Shown piece by piece: positions 1 through 10,630 of a stretch of DNA of 64,000 nucleotides. Source of the stretch: Neofusicoccum parvum (Eukaryota > Ascomycota > Dothideomycetes > Botryosphaeriales > Botryosphaeriaceae); contig CP087221.1 in assembly GCA_020912385.1 (NCBI GenBank), positions 930,001 to 994,000 on the forward strand. The letters are read 5' to 3'. The notes below the pieces were generated by a model. That model saw only the letters and a list, made by a program, of their open reading frames with translations, ran no database searches and was not told the DNA's origin. Every line of letters begins with the position of its first letter. Within the stretch, counting starts at the first letter, position 1. The position numbers and the translations under genes are program-made.

Positions 1-668
1 AGACGCGCTTCGGGTCCGGAAGCTTGTCAAACGGTGTATCAAGAATTGATAGGTCGGACATTGTTCAGATAATGGTTTCTTAATTTTCGGGCGATGCGGG
101 GTAAAGTAGCGGCTCAAAAAATAAAACCAGGCATCGTGGTCGGATGAGGGGAAGGCAGCGCGTTAATGCAGTTGCCACTTGGCGGCCCAACGCTACAGCT
201 TCGTCAGCGGTCCGTCATTTCCTCCGGAAGCGTGCTGACGGATATTAGGCTCGTCGGAAGACTGGGTCTCAGCCGAGAGTCGCTGATAGCGCGCTGCACA
301 GTGGTATGAAGATGTGCGACACATGCGATGGGGGCCACTGCGATTGCGTACCGAGCGCCAAGAACCATTGCCATTCGGGGTGCCGACCCGGCGAGGGTTG
401 CACGGATGCACTTGTCCTCCAACGAGGGCTGATCTATCCCGCTTCCGAAGTACCCTGACTAACGCTAATGTGGGCCGTCTGCATGTCTCGCGAGTGAGGT
501 ATAGCTCGGGGATTCGGTGCCTTATACCTAGGTCAGTCCCTCTCAGCTGTCGATAAGCTGTCATCTCTTTCCGCGCCGCATCATCGCCCTGTGTCGCGCG
601 AGGAAATTAGAGAAGGCCAAAGGTCAGACAAGAAGCCAGTCGCATATCTGGACAAGCTCTTTAGCGCC
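1..668. other. Left-edge intergenic region
   Basis: No gene is supported here. The open frames on both strands are short, overlap one another and show no motif. The last part would be the 5' flank of the sugar transporter gene that follows. An upstream non-coding exon of that gene cannot be excluded. Confidence 0.5.
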
Positions 669-2698
669 ATGAGGAAAGCTGGAGCACATACCAGCAGCTA
701 TGGCAAGCTTGTCTTTGCTTTTGTCGCCATAGGTTCGCTGGTACGTCTTCAAGCAGGATCTCGGGAAAATCTCTCCTCCGAAACACGAAGAAAATATGTT
801 TGAATACTGATTCTTCTCTGAGCCAGACCTACGGCTACGCTGCGTCCATTATTAGCTCCACCATCGGTTTGCCGGGTTGGTACCTGTACTTTGACTTGCC
901 ACAAAGCGAAGAAGATGGCTACGCCAGCATTACCACGCCCGTCATTTCCACTGCCAATGGCCTTTTCAGTGCTGGCGGAGCAGTGGCTACATTGATCGTG
1001 ATGTGGTCTTGCGATGCCTTTGGCCGTCTGAGAAACATCCAATTCGCCTGTCTGCTGGGCCTGCTTGGAGGTGCCTTGCAAGGTGGAGCAACCAGCATTG
1101 GGTATAGTCCTATCGTCGACAAAAAGATAAGAAAAGCGTGCTGACTTGCCTTGTCCCTTCCCAGTATCTTCCAGGCCGGTAGATTCATCATGGGCATGTG
1201 TGTTGGAGCAATGGTCACGGTTTGCCCGATGGTAAGACCTCCGACCACCACAGACTCGGGTAAAGCTAATCAATACAAGTACTTTTCAGAGATGGCGGAC
1301 CCTGCTTCGCGAGGCTGGCTCGTCGGACACCACGCCATCTTCCTGGTATTCGGATACATGCTCGCAGGCTGGATCGGATTCGGAGTCTACTTCGCGCCCA
1401 GCGAGTTCAGCTGGCGATTCCCGCTCTGCTTCCAAATCCTGCCGCCTCTGATCCTGCTGGCTGGCTCTCCGTGGGTTCCTCGATCGCCGCGCTGGCTGGC
1501 GTCTAAGGGCCATATGGAGGAGGCGTTTGAGGTGCTTCTGAAACTGCGGAAATCGCCTGACGACCCGCACGACCTTGTGGCCAAGGAAGAAATGTTCCAG
1601 ATCAAGGAGCAGCTCCGCATGGATGCCAACAAGCTGTCGGCGTACGGTGGAAGTCCCTGGAAGGCTGTGCTCCAGAAGAGCAGTTACCGCAAGCGCATGA
1701 TCATCGGATTCTTGACGCAGTGGGGCGCCGAGTTCGGTGGACCGCTCATTATTGTAGGCCCAAGGTTCTGTCGTCGATTGCGATGGGATGCTGACGAAAA
1801 GCTTCCAGAATAACTATGCGGTCATTCTTTACACGAACCTGGGGCAGACAGGCTACATGCCGTTGCTGCTTTCGGCACTGTGGCTCACGACAGCAGGTAT
1901 CATCTACAACCCGCTGGGTGCATGGTGAGTCCGCGACAGAGCTTACCTGCGGAGAGAGCCAGCTAACTTGACAATAATAGGCTGCACGACAAGGTCAACT
2001 CGCGGCGCACGATGTACATGATTGGCTTCTCGGGCATCATCGTTACAACTTCGATCCTGGCTGCCATGACAGCTGAGTACGTTGGCACGACGAACAAGGC
2101 TGGCAATGCGATCGGAGTGTTGATGATGTTCCTGTACCTCGCGTTCCAGGGTGAGTTTGCCGTCGGTGGGGGCTGTGCGTTACTGTCACTGCTAAACCGG
2201 CCATAGGTACCTTCTGCGACACTACCATGTATCTGTACGTGTCGGAGATTTTCCCGACGGAGATCAGGTCGATCGGGATGGGGTGGTCGCTGTTTGGGCA
2301 GTTTTCATGTAAGGTCTCACCCTCAGTGCGGGGTGGTGTGCTGACTCACGATGACTACAGCGACGATCATCCTCCTGCAAACGGCCCCCATCGGATTCGC
2401 GGAGGTGGGGTGGAAGTACTACCTGGTCATCATCTGCTGGAGCGCCTTCTTCCTGCCGTGCATCTACTTCTTCTGGCCCGAGACGGCGCGCCTGTCGCTC
2501 GAGGAGATCGGCAAAAACTTTGGCGACGAGGTTGCGGTGCACATCACCGACGCTACTGATGAAGAAAAGGCGCGTCTCGACCGCGAGCTTGAAGGCGCTG
2601 ACGTAGTCAAGGACAACGGCATCGTCGTGAGCGGCGAAAGGGAGACCCAAGGCAACAGCGGGAGCGTCAGCGAGCAGGGAAGCAACAAGCAGGAGTGA
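669..2698 (+). CDS. MFS sugar (hexose-type) transporter
   Basis: A 537-residue member of the sugar porter family of the major facilitator superfamily, expected to carry a sugar across the plasma membrane with about 12 helices. Exons are 669-740, 827-1101, 1165-1231, 1280-1753, 1809-1924, 1981-2150, 2207-2308 and 2361-2698; all seven introns (48-86 nt) have GT...AG ends and the spliced frame is open. Family hallmarks are the second-helix start (STIGLPGWYLYFDL), the GRFIMGM stretch, the PRSPRWLASKGH loop between helices 6 and 7, the YVSEIFPTEIRSIGMG motif and the PETARLSLEEIG motif after the last helix. The hydrophilic C-tail is rich in Asp, Glu, Ser and Asn. I chose the ATG at 669 because the upstream in-frame codons lack ATG. 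It converges on the dehydrogenase gene 204 bp downstream. The substrate cannot be read from sequence. Confidence 0.88.
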
Positions 2699-2902
2699 GC
2701 GGGGGCGTCGGCGACGAGTCAGCGGTAGAACATGCTGTAGATTGGAGATACTGATACAATTTCTGGCACTTCGCGTGCAGCATACATTTTGATGAGTTGA
2801 CGGAGCTGAATTGAGAGAGCGTTGGCCACCCTGTGCGGGCTCGAGGGGTGCTCCGCTGTCGGCCCGGAGATCACCCGGAGGCGAGCTGAACGCGCCGACG
2901 CG

Positions 2903-3761
2903 TCAAATCGCGCGTCCGCCATCCACGTCCAAGTTGACTCCCGTCACAAACGAGGACTCGTCGGACGCGAGCCACACCGCCGTGCTGCTGACATCGCGCA
3001 CCTCGCCCAGCCGTCCCAGCGGCACCTGCGACACAATCTTGGCCTTCACATCGTCCGTTATAGTCCCGCCGATGAACTCTTCCAGCAGTCCGGTCATGGT
3101 GGCAAGCGGGCAGATGGAGTTGACGCGGATCTTCTTGGGCCCGTATTCGGCCGCGAGGCCCATCGTCGCCTGTGGCTGCTCAGCGTGCTTGCCTCCCACT
3201 TTCGCCGGGCGGCACTTACGTTCGCAATGGCGCCCTTCGACGCGTTGTACCAGACAAGTCCAGGTCGCGGGCGATGTGCTCCCACTGACGCGATGTTGAC
3301 GATTGCACCCGGGGTGCCCTGCTTCATCACCTGTGCCGTGAAGGCGTTGCAGCCCAGGTAGACGCCCTTGACGTTGACATTGAATACGCGGTCGAACTCG
3401 GCCTCTGTGACATCGTTGGTGGCTTTGTTGCGGTACGTCGTTCCTGCGTTATTCACGAGGATGTCGACCTTTCCCCACAGCTTCACGGCCTTTTCAATGG
3501 CAGCGTCCCAGTCGGCTTTCTTGGACACATCGACGTGTTGAAATGCGAGCGCGTCGGAGCTTGCAGCCACTCTTTCACCGGCTTCGTCGCTGATGTCGCA
3601 GATGAGCGTCTTCGCGCCCTCTTCGGCGTAATGCTTTGCGATGGCCTCGCCGAACCCCGCCCCCGCGCCTGTGGAAAAGCTGTCAGTCAACCGCCCGTCG
3701 AAAGCAAGAGCCCAAGATGCAGACCCGTCACGATGGCAACCTTGTTGTCGAGCCGACCCAT
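2903..3761 (-). CDS. Short-chain dehydrogenase/reductase (SDR)
   Basis: A 250-residue classical SDR of usual family length, expected to be an NAD(P)-dependent oxidoreductase in the cytosol. Exons are 3725-3761, 3220-3668 and 2903-3169, with introns of 56 and 50 nt. The first intron splits the cofactor motif, which reads TGAGAGFG after splicing. Other family signs are ILVNNAG, the catalytic Ser in NIASVG, Tyr and Lys in WYNASKG, and the C-terminal WLASDESSFVTG segment. The 5' splice site of intron 1 (GTCTGC) is weak, but the joined frame restores the glycine-rich motif exactly. It starts 385 bp from the aldehyde dehydrogenase start in the opposite direction, so the two may share a promoter. 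The substrate is unknown; FabG-like and sugar-dehydrogenase-like enzymes look alike at this level. Confidence 0.88.
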
Positions 3762-4146
3762 GTTTTCTCGATGATTTTGGACTTTGGGATTATTGACGCG
3801 GGGCCGAGCAGATTGCGAAGGGGATGTAAGAGCTATCGCCGGCTGCGCCGCGGTTATCAGCGCTTCTCAGGTACCGGCCATCCTCATGCAGCCGGCTCAC
3901 TAGTCCTTGAGCCGTGCTACTGTCTACCACCACCTCGGTTCCACTCTTGGCGCCCGATTCTGCATACCCTGATACCTCTGCGATGCCGATCACTCCACCA
4001 TTATTATGCAGACCCGCTGCTTCTTGTGCTAGAAAGTCCATCCCTCGCCATCCCCCTTCCTGCCTGCTGCGATCTTTCATTCCTTTGAGCCATTCAGCCT
4101 TTCGACCAGAGTCCCATTCAACTGGCCTTCATTCAACCAGCCAACC
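3762..4146. promoter_or_regulatory. Divergent promoter between SDR and aldehyde dehydrogenase
   Basis: This 385-bp stretch separates the two translation starts. It contains pyrimidine-rich runs on the plus strand (about 4040-4140) typical of fungal core promoters. I recognise no defined operator. Co-regulation of the two flanking genes is inferred from arrangement only. Confidence 0.4.
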
Positions 4147-5999
4147 ATGGCATTCGAGCTTCCGTTCAAAGTGAGACAGATCCGATTGCAAGATTTCCTC
4201 AAATTGTACTGAAAGATACAGCTCAATCGTCCCGACTTGTTAAACACCCAATCCTACGTTGGGGGCCAATGGGTATCAGCACAATCGAACGCGACATTTG
4301 ACGTCGTTGGTGGGTTTCTCAAACATGCCAGCACGGGACCACACGGGGATGCTTACTCCGTCTTGCAGATCCCGGTACCGACAAGCCGTGGGCTCGGGTC
4401 TCCGACAACGCCGCAGCCGACGTTTCCGCTGCCGTCCAGGCCGCCCAGGACGCCTTTCTCCAATACCGGACCGTGTCGCCCCGCACTCGGGCACAGTGGC
4501 TTTACCGCTGGGATGCGCTGATCAAGGAGCATAAGCAAGATATTGCAACCATCTTGGTCTATGAGACCGGGAAGCCCTTCGCCGAGGCCATTGGCGAGCT
4601 CGATTATTCGCTGTCGTTTACCTGGTCAGTCAGACCTTATTCGTCTAGCAACCCTGGCTGCTGACAAGATTACTAGGTGGTTTGCCGGTGAAGCAGAGCG
4701 CATTCAAGGCACTGTCTTCACCCCTGCCCTGCCCGGCCGACGTGTCCTTACGATCAAGCAGCCACTGGGCGTCGCCGCCGCTCTTGTACCATGGAACTTT
4801 CCGATTGCCATGGTGCTGCGTAAAGCAGGTGCGGCATTGGCTGCCGGATGCACCATGATCGTGAAACCGTCGCCTGAGACTCCTCTTTCTGCTCTGGCTG
4901 TGGCCAAGCTGGCTACTGAAGCAGGCTTCCCTCCAGGCGTTCTGAACATCCTGCCCACCAGCCTTGAAAACACCCCCGCTCTGAGCGAGGCGCTGTGCCG
5001 TCACCCGCTCGTGAAGAAGATCTCTTTCACCGGTACGCCATCAGAACCACATAACCACACTCCCTTTTTCCACACCCTCCTTGCCGACCTATTCTCCTCG
5101 ATAACCTTTCTCTGCATTCCTCATCCACCTAACCCACCTCCCGCCAGGCTCAACCCGCATCGGCAAACTCATCACCTCGCACTGCACCTCGACGCTCAAA
5201 AAAGTGACCCTCGAGCTCGGCGGCAACTGCCCGGCGCTAATCTTCAACGACGTCAACATCGACCAAGCGATGGCGCAGCTCGTCGGCCTCAAGTGGCGCC
5301 ACGCCGGGCAGGCCTGCGTGACCGTCAACCGCTTCATCGTGCAATCGGGGGTTTACGACGCGTTCCTCGCGCGCTTCGCGGCCGAGACGGCCAAGCTCGT
5401 CGTCGGCCACGGCGCCGCCCCGGCCACCACCATGGGCCCCGTCACCACGCCGCGCGGCGTCGAGCGCGCCGAGAAGATGGTCGCCGACGCGGTCGCCAAG
5501 GGCGCGCGCCTCGTGTGCGGCGGCAAGAGGGCGGTGCTTCCCGGCGACGCCGCCAAGGGTTACTTCTTCGAGCCGACCATCCTGGCCGACATGAGCCCGG
5601 ACGCGCTGGTCTCGTGTGAAGAGGTTTTCGCGCCCATCGCCGCGTTTTATCGCTTCGAGACTGAGGAGGAGGGGGTTCGGATGGCGAATGATACGCCCAT
5701 GGGGTTGGCGAGCTATGCGTTCACGAAGGATTTGGATCGGATGTGGAGGTTGTTTGAGAACTTGGAGGCGGGGATGATCGGGTTGAATACTGGTGAGTGC
5801 GGGTTTTCTCTGTTCTACTGCTCCTGTGTTGGTTTGCAGTTGCTGATGGATGCATTCATCAATAGGCAATTCGTCGGCTGCGGAGTCTCCCTTCGGTGGC
5901 ATGAAGGATTCCGGCTACGGCAAGGAATCGGGTAAGGATGTGGCTGTCAATGAGTATCTGGTCACGAAGACCGGCACTCTAACCCTTGAGGGAGTATGA
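4147..5999 (+). CDS. Aldehyde dehydrogenase, succinate-semialdehyde type
   Basis: A 500-residue NAD(P)-dependent aldehyde dehydrogenase. Exons are 4147-4170, 4222-4309, 4369-4624, 4677-5032, 5148-5792 and 5866-5999; introns are 51-115 nt and the frame is open. Motifs in order are PWNFP, KPSPETPLSAL, the FTGSTRIGK cofactor segment (restored by splicing at 5032/5148), the catalytic Glu in LELGGN, the catalytic Cys in HAGQACV, EEVFAP, and the C-terminal PFGGMKDSGYGKE. Overall resemblance is to succinate semialdehyde dehydrogenases (GabD/Uga2 type), which feed the GABA shunt product into the TCA cycle, but lactaldehyde and related dehydrogenases are close relatives. The first exon codes only eight residues. 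Together with the divergent SDR and the nearby sugar transporter it could form a small catabolic group. Confidence 0.88.
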
Positions 6000-8138
6000 T
6001 CTGCGGGATCCTGAGGTCTGGATGACATGACATTAGAGAGAAACCACTTAGACCTTAGAAGTCGGACTATCCGTGCCATGTGAATGCAAGTGTAGTAAGT
6101 AGTACGGGGTAGCAGATATTGCGGGGCCCCGCGGAGAAACGTTGGATATTTGTCTGAGCTGTCCATCACGCCAGTAAAACAATATCAGGTTGTCGTTTTT
6201 TTTCCCTCGCTCAACTCATCATTCTCAATCTCTCCGTCTCTTTTGTATCCCACCTGCCAAACAGATCAAACTTAACCACATTAACAGAAGCCAACGAGGC
6301 GAAGATAAACGTCCTCTCTTCTATCGAGTACCGAACCGCCTCCGGCCAGCTCATCGAATTTACCGCCTTACCCTTGTTGGCCTAAAATTCAGCTCACGGA
6401 GGTCCGATTTCTACTTCACGAAGGCTGTTGATCGTTCGAAACATTTCGAGCGCCATGCTCTTCGGACGCCCAACTGACAAGCGGCAACTTTGCACCCTTG
6501 GATAACTTACCGTCGCTGCTCACGACTGGGCTGTTGGTTAGAGTCTCTGTGGTACTCCGGACGCTCTTTCGCCGATGTGCTGGACTCTCCCACCAAACCT
6601 TGCTGAAAAAGCCGTCGATAGAGACGAAAAAGAGACGCGCGACTGTCCGGCACGCAGAAAAAAAGTGCGCCGCTTGTTCGCCTGCTCAACTTTGGAATTC
6701 GAGCCGCAGTGTTTTGAAGAGTGGAGCTGGATACCATGAAGCGTATATCGAGGAAGTATGGCAACCCACGTGCCAGAAATCCTAGTAGAGTTACGGGTAG
6801 GTGCTGTAGCTGATAGGTCAAAGTAAATCCTTCATTTGGATGTATGCCTTAAATCGCTGCGACCGGGTATGAGCTTGTCTTCCATTGGCCCTGTCCAAAA
6901 CGCTGTTATCCAGATGCTGTTTCCTCCCGCACTAGCCGACGGGTGCAGCACCATTCTAAGTGCCGCGGGTTGACGCACTTCTAGCCTCATATGACGCGAT
7001 GCAAGCCTTGGAAAGGCTTCATATTCCAGACCAGCGCCATCGTTTCTTGTCATCTTCATTGGAGCTGAATTTGAAGCCATGGCGCACGACTACAGCAGCC
7101 ATGGCCTTTCGGAGGGGAAAAGGATGTGACTGAAAGCAGCGGAGGCGCCGTCAGTTGGAGGGACGTTCCGGTGAGTCGGACGGCTGATTTCCAGGTCTAC
7201 AGCCTCACTTCCCTACTCTATCTTGGCCAATATGGGAATGTATATGGCTGACAAGACTAAGGTCGACAAAACCGCTACTCGATTACACCAAAGGACGAAG
7301 GATTGAGCGTCGGCAATAATAAGGGGCATGGGGGTCGAAGCCAGCACGCAGGATGAAATTCTTGGGGCAGAGCTGAGACGTCGAACCTGGATTGTCCGGA
7401 GACCCACTGAGCTGCGGGGAATTTGCGGCGCCTTCGCTTTCTTTTGCGGAGTCATGGCGGAGAGCCAACTTATCCTCCTGGGGATCGGAAGGGCGTTGCA
7501 GCTCTGATATTGCCACCACCGGCTCGACCGCAAGATAGGGACCTTATCCAATGATCGAGAGATAGGCACAAAGGCCCGGAGCAGTGACGGCACATATCAT
7601 CACACACGCGTGGCGGCTATCTCTCCTGCAGCCCGACATTTCTTGGCCTTCGAGCGGAAATCAGCGGACGGTCGAATGCATCAGTCAAACAGGTAATCTG
7701 GGCCGGCTTGGGGCTTTCATACGGGAGGGGTGGCGGGCGGTGTTCAGTCGATTTCTTTGGCTGGGCAGCACGCAAGTCTTGGTACAGATCACGGCATCGT
7801 CGGCCGCTGCCCGCGATTCTTGGCGCGCCCAGCGCGGTCTTGACCAAGATGCTCAGCGCACCCAAAACACACGCTGCCAACGCCGTCAAGCTTTTGGCTA
7901 CTCAGTTGCTAAGAGCGATTGAAGTACGCTGAGACGGCCGCTACGGCAATTGCTGCGGATGGCGCGATATGGTGCAAGAGCTGGGATTCGGCAGTATTTT
8001 TTTTCTGCTTTTCTTGGGGTGCTTGATGCGACGTCGACCTGGTCCCCGGGACAATTTAAACTGCCTTAAAGATCCGTCCACTCTGCAGGTGTCTGTTGTC
8101 ATCGACTTTCTACCCCGCTTCCAGATTTCGCCGCCACC
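6000..8138. other. Intergenic region, no gene supported
   Basis: About 2.1 kb between the aldehyde dehydrogenase and the permease. Open frames on both strands (for example around 7213-7593 minus) have no recognisable motif and no consistent splice pattern. The last 100 bp before the permease contain a CT-rich stretch leading into a GCCGCCACC start context. Confidence 0.5.
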
Positions 8139-10392
8139 ATGGCCGCCAACGGAATCTCCGACAAGAAGGATGTCTCCGAAACGTCGGACCTGAAGGACGT
8201 CGCCGGCAGTGAAAGCAGAGATGAGTCCATCAACGACGTCGAGATCAAGGGAGACTATGGGTCCGGTAGAGACCACCTTTTTGCGGACCCCAAGGTGGCG
8301 GACTACTGGAGGAATATCTACGAGAATGCGAAGTATGAGGGTCGCCACCGCTTCGACCCAACCTTCACTTGGTCGGCCGAGGAGGAAATCCGCGTCAAGA
8401 GGAAAGTGAGTGATGCCCACCAGTGCGGGCACAAATGGTGATACTGATGAAGCTTCTAGGTTGACTGGCGTGTCATGGTCTGGTGTTGGCTGATGTTCTG
8501 CGCCCGTGAGCAAGCTCATTGACCCCATGCAAGGTACCTTCCGCTGACCCTCAACAGTTGATCTGAACAGGCGAAACATCAATCGAGGTAGATGAACATG
8601 AATCCTTTGTCCCATAACAGCCGCTGACTGTTTCCAGCGATTAGTGATGATATGTTGGAAGAACTGGGAATGACTACCAACGACTTCAACTACGGCCAGA
8701 CAATTTTCTTGGTTTCCTTCCTCGCAGCTGAGCTTCCCTCCGGCCTGATATCAAAGAAGCTTGGTCCCGACGTGTAAACCCGCCCGTTGCATCAGATGCT
8801 TCCGTTGCTAATGTACAACAGCTGGATTCCATTCATCATTACCTCATGGTCCATTATTTCCGCTGCACAAGCGGGGCTCAAGAATAAAACTGGATACTAC
8901 GTATGCCGGTGTCTTTTGGGGCTATTGATGGGCGGGTTTATCGTAAGATCTTCCATGTGCAATTGGAAGGGACATAGCTCACACAACTCAGCCCGATACT
9001 GTTTTGTACATCACGTACTGGTACAAGTCCAAAGAACTCCCCATCAGGCTCTCGTGGTTTTGGACCGTCCTCAGTACCTGCAATATGTAAGACACAGCCC
9101 GTAGCCAATTCTGCTAGATGTCTGCTAAACCATACGTTAGTGTTGGCTCCTTCCTTGCGGCTGGCATCCTGCAGATGCGAGGATTGCGTGGCTGGTCCGG
9201 ATGGCAGTACCTGTGAGTTTTTTCGCCTAGTGTCAGCTGATGAGTGCTGACTTGTGCAAACAGTTTCCTCATTGAGGGATGCATCACTGTAGGAACACTC
9301 CATCCAGAGACCAAGAAATCAACCGCTAACATTCACAGACGGTTATTGGAGTACTCAGCTGGGCAATCATGCCCCCTGGCCCGTGCCAAACTGCTGGTCG
9401 CTGGAGAGGAAAGGGCTGGTTCGATGAGCACGAAGAAAAGATTCTGGTCAACCGCATCCTCAGGGATGATCCTTCCAAGGGTGATATGCACAACAGACAA
9501 GGTGTTGATCTCCAGCGTCTGTGGAAATGCGTCAAGGATTACGACTTGTGGCCATTATACCTGGTATGATCTCCTGAAATTGGATTCCACGCTTGATCCG
9601 TTGACTGACTGCCTTCAGGTGGGCTTGACTACTTACATTCCGCCAAACCCGCCGCAGAACTACCTATCCTTCATTCTCCGTCAAATGGGCTTCAGCACTT
9701 TTAAAGCCAATCTTCTGACCATCCCTTCTCAATTCTTGTTCGGCGTCAACGTAAGCTTTTCCATCTCGAGACGATTTGGCCAGTGGCTAATATCCGCAGC
9801 TCCTCATCATCTCGCGCATCAGTGAGTGGCTCAACGAGCGCGCTCTCGTCTCTGCCACGTCCAACATCTGGATCTTCCCGTGGCTTGTAGCCCTGGTCTC
9901 CATGGGCGCAAGCGCCAGTCCTTGGGTCCGCTACGCGCTCTTGACCGGCTTGCTTTCGTATCCCTACTGCCATGCCATCCTCGTCGCTTGGAACTCGAAA
10001 AACTCAAACACTGTACGCACCAGAGCTGTATCGGCTGCGCTGTACAACATGTTCGTGCAGGCGGGAAATATCGTCGGCTCGAACATCTACCGCGAGGATG
10101 ATAGGCCTCTTTGTAAGTGCTCTGTAGCGTCCACGTCACACCTATCGTGTGGATTCGGCCTCTCTTGATTAAATTTGCTGATTCCCGGACAGACCAACGT
10201 GGTAACAAGATCCTCCTTGGAATATGCTGCTTCAACATCGTCCTGTTTGTCGTTGTCAAGTACTACTACGTCAACAAGAACCAGCGTCGGGAGAAGGCTT
10301 GGGCTAAATTGACCGGGGAGGAGAAGATCGAATACATACACAATACGAAGGATGAAGGAGCGAAGAGGCTTGACTTCAGGTTCTCACATTGA
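8139..10392 (+). CDS. MFS anion permease, Dal5 (allantoate/pantothenate) family
   Basis: A 553-residue transporter of the anion:cation symporter family, whose fungal members carry allantoate, pantothenate, nicotinate and similar anions into the cell. Twelve exons: 8139-8405, 8460-8505, 8558-8587, 8638-8773, 8822-8942, 8992-9086, 9141-9212, 9264-9288, 9339-9563, 9619-9750, 9800-10112, 10193-10392. Introns are 48-80 nt and the joined frame is open throughout. Family signs are the hydrophilic N-tail, the LDLNRRNINRA segment after helix 1, SGLISKKLGPDVWIP, CRCLLGLLMGGFIPDT, a WGWQYLF-like segment (SGWQYLFLIEG), and the long loop ending in NRILRDDPSKGDM. The start has an ideal context (GCCGCCACCATGG). 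Two very short exons (30 and 25 nt) would be easy for automatic annotation to miss. The substrate is not predictable. Confidence 0.88.
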
Positions 10393-10630
10393 GTCAAGAA
10401 AGGTGATCTGTGGGTAATCGAAGGAGCGATGAATTTCCGAGAAGCACTAAAAGCTTTCTTTTCGTAGTCCCAGAAGTGTGCGGAGGATCTAGATAATAGA
10501 AGAAGCAGGGCTCAATGCAGGACCGTGGTGAACCGTACGCATAGATCAAGCCATTTACATAATATCAATCTTTGTGCTCACCGAGAGCACCACTGACGCT
10601 AAGAAACAACAAAATTATCCTACTAAGATT

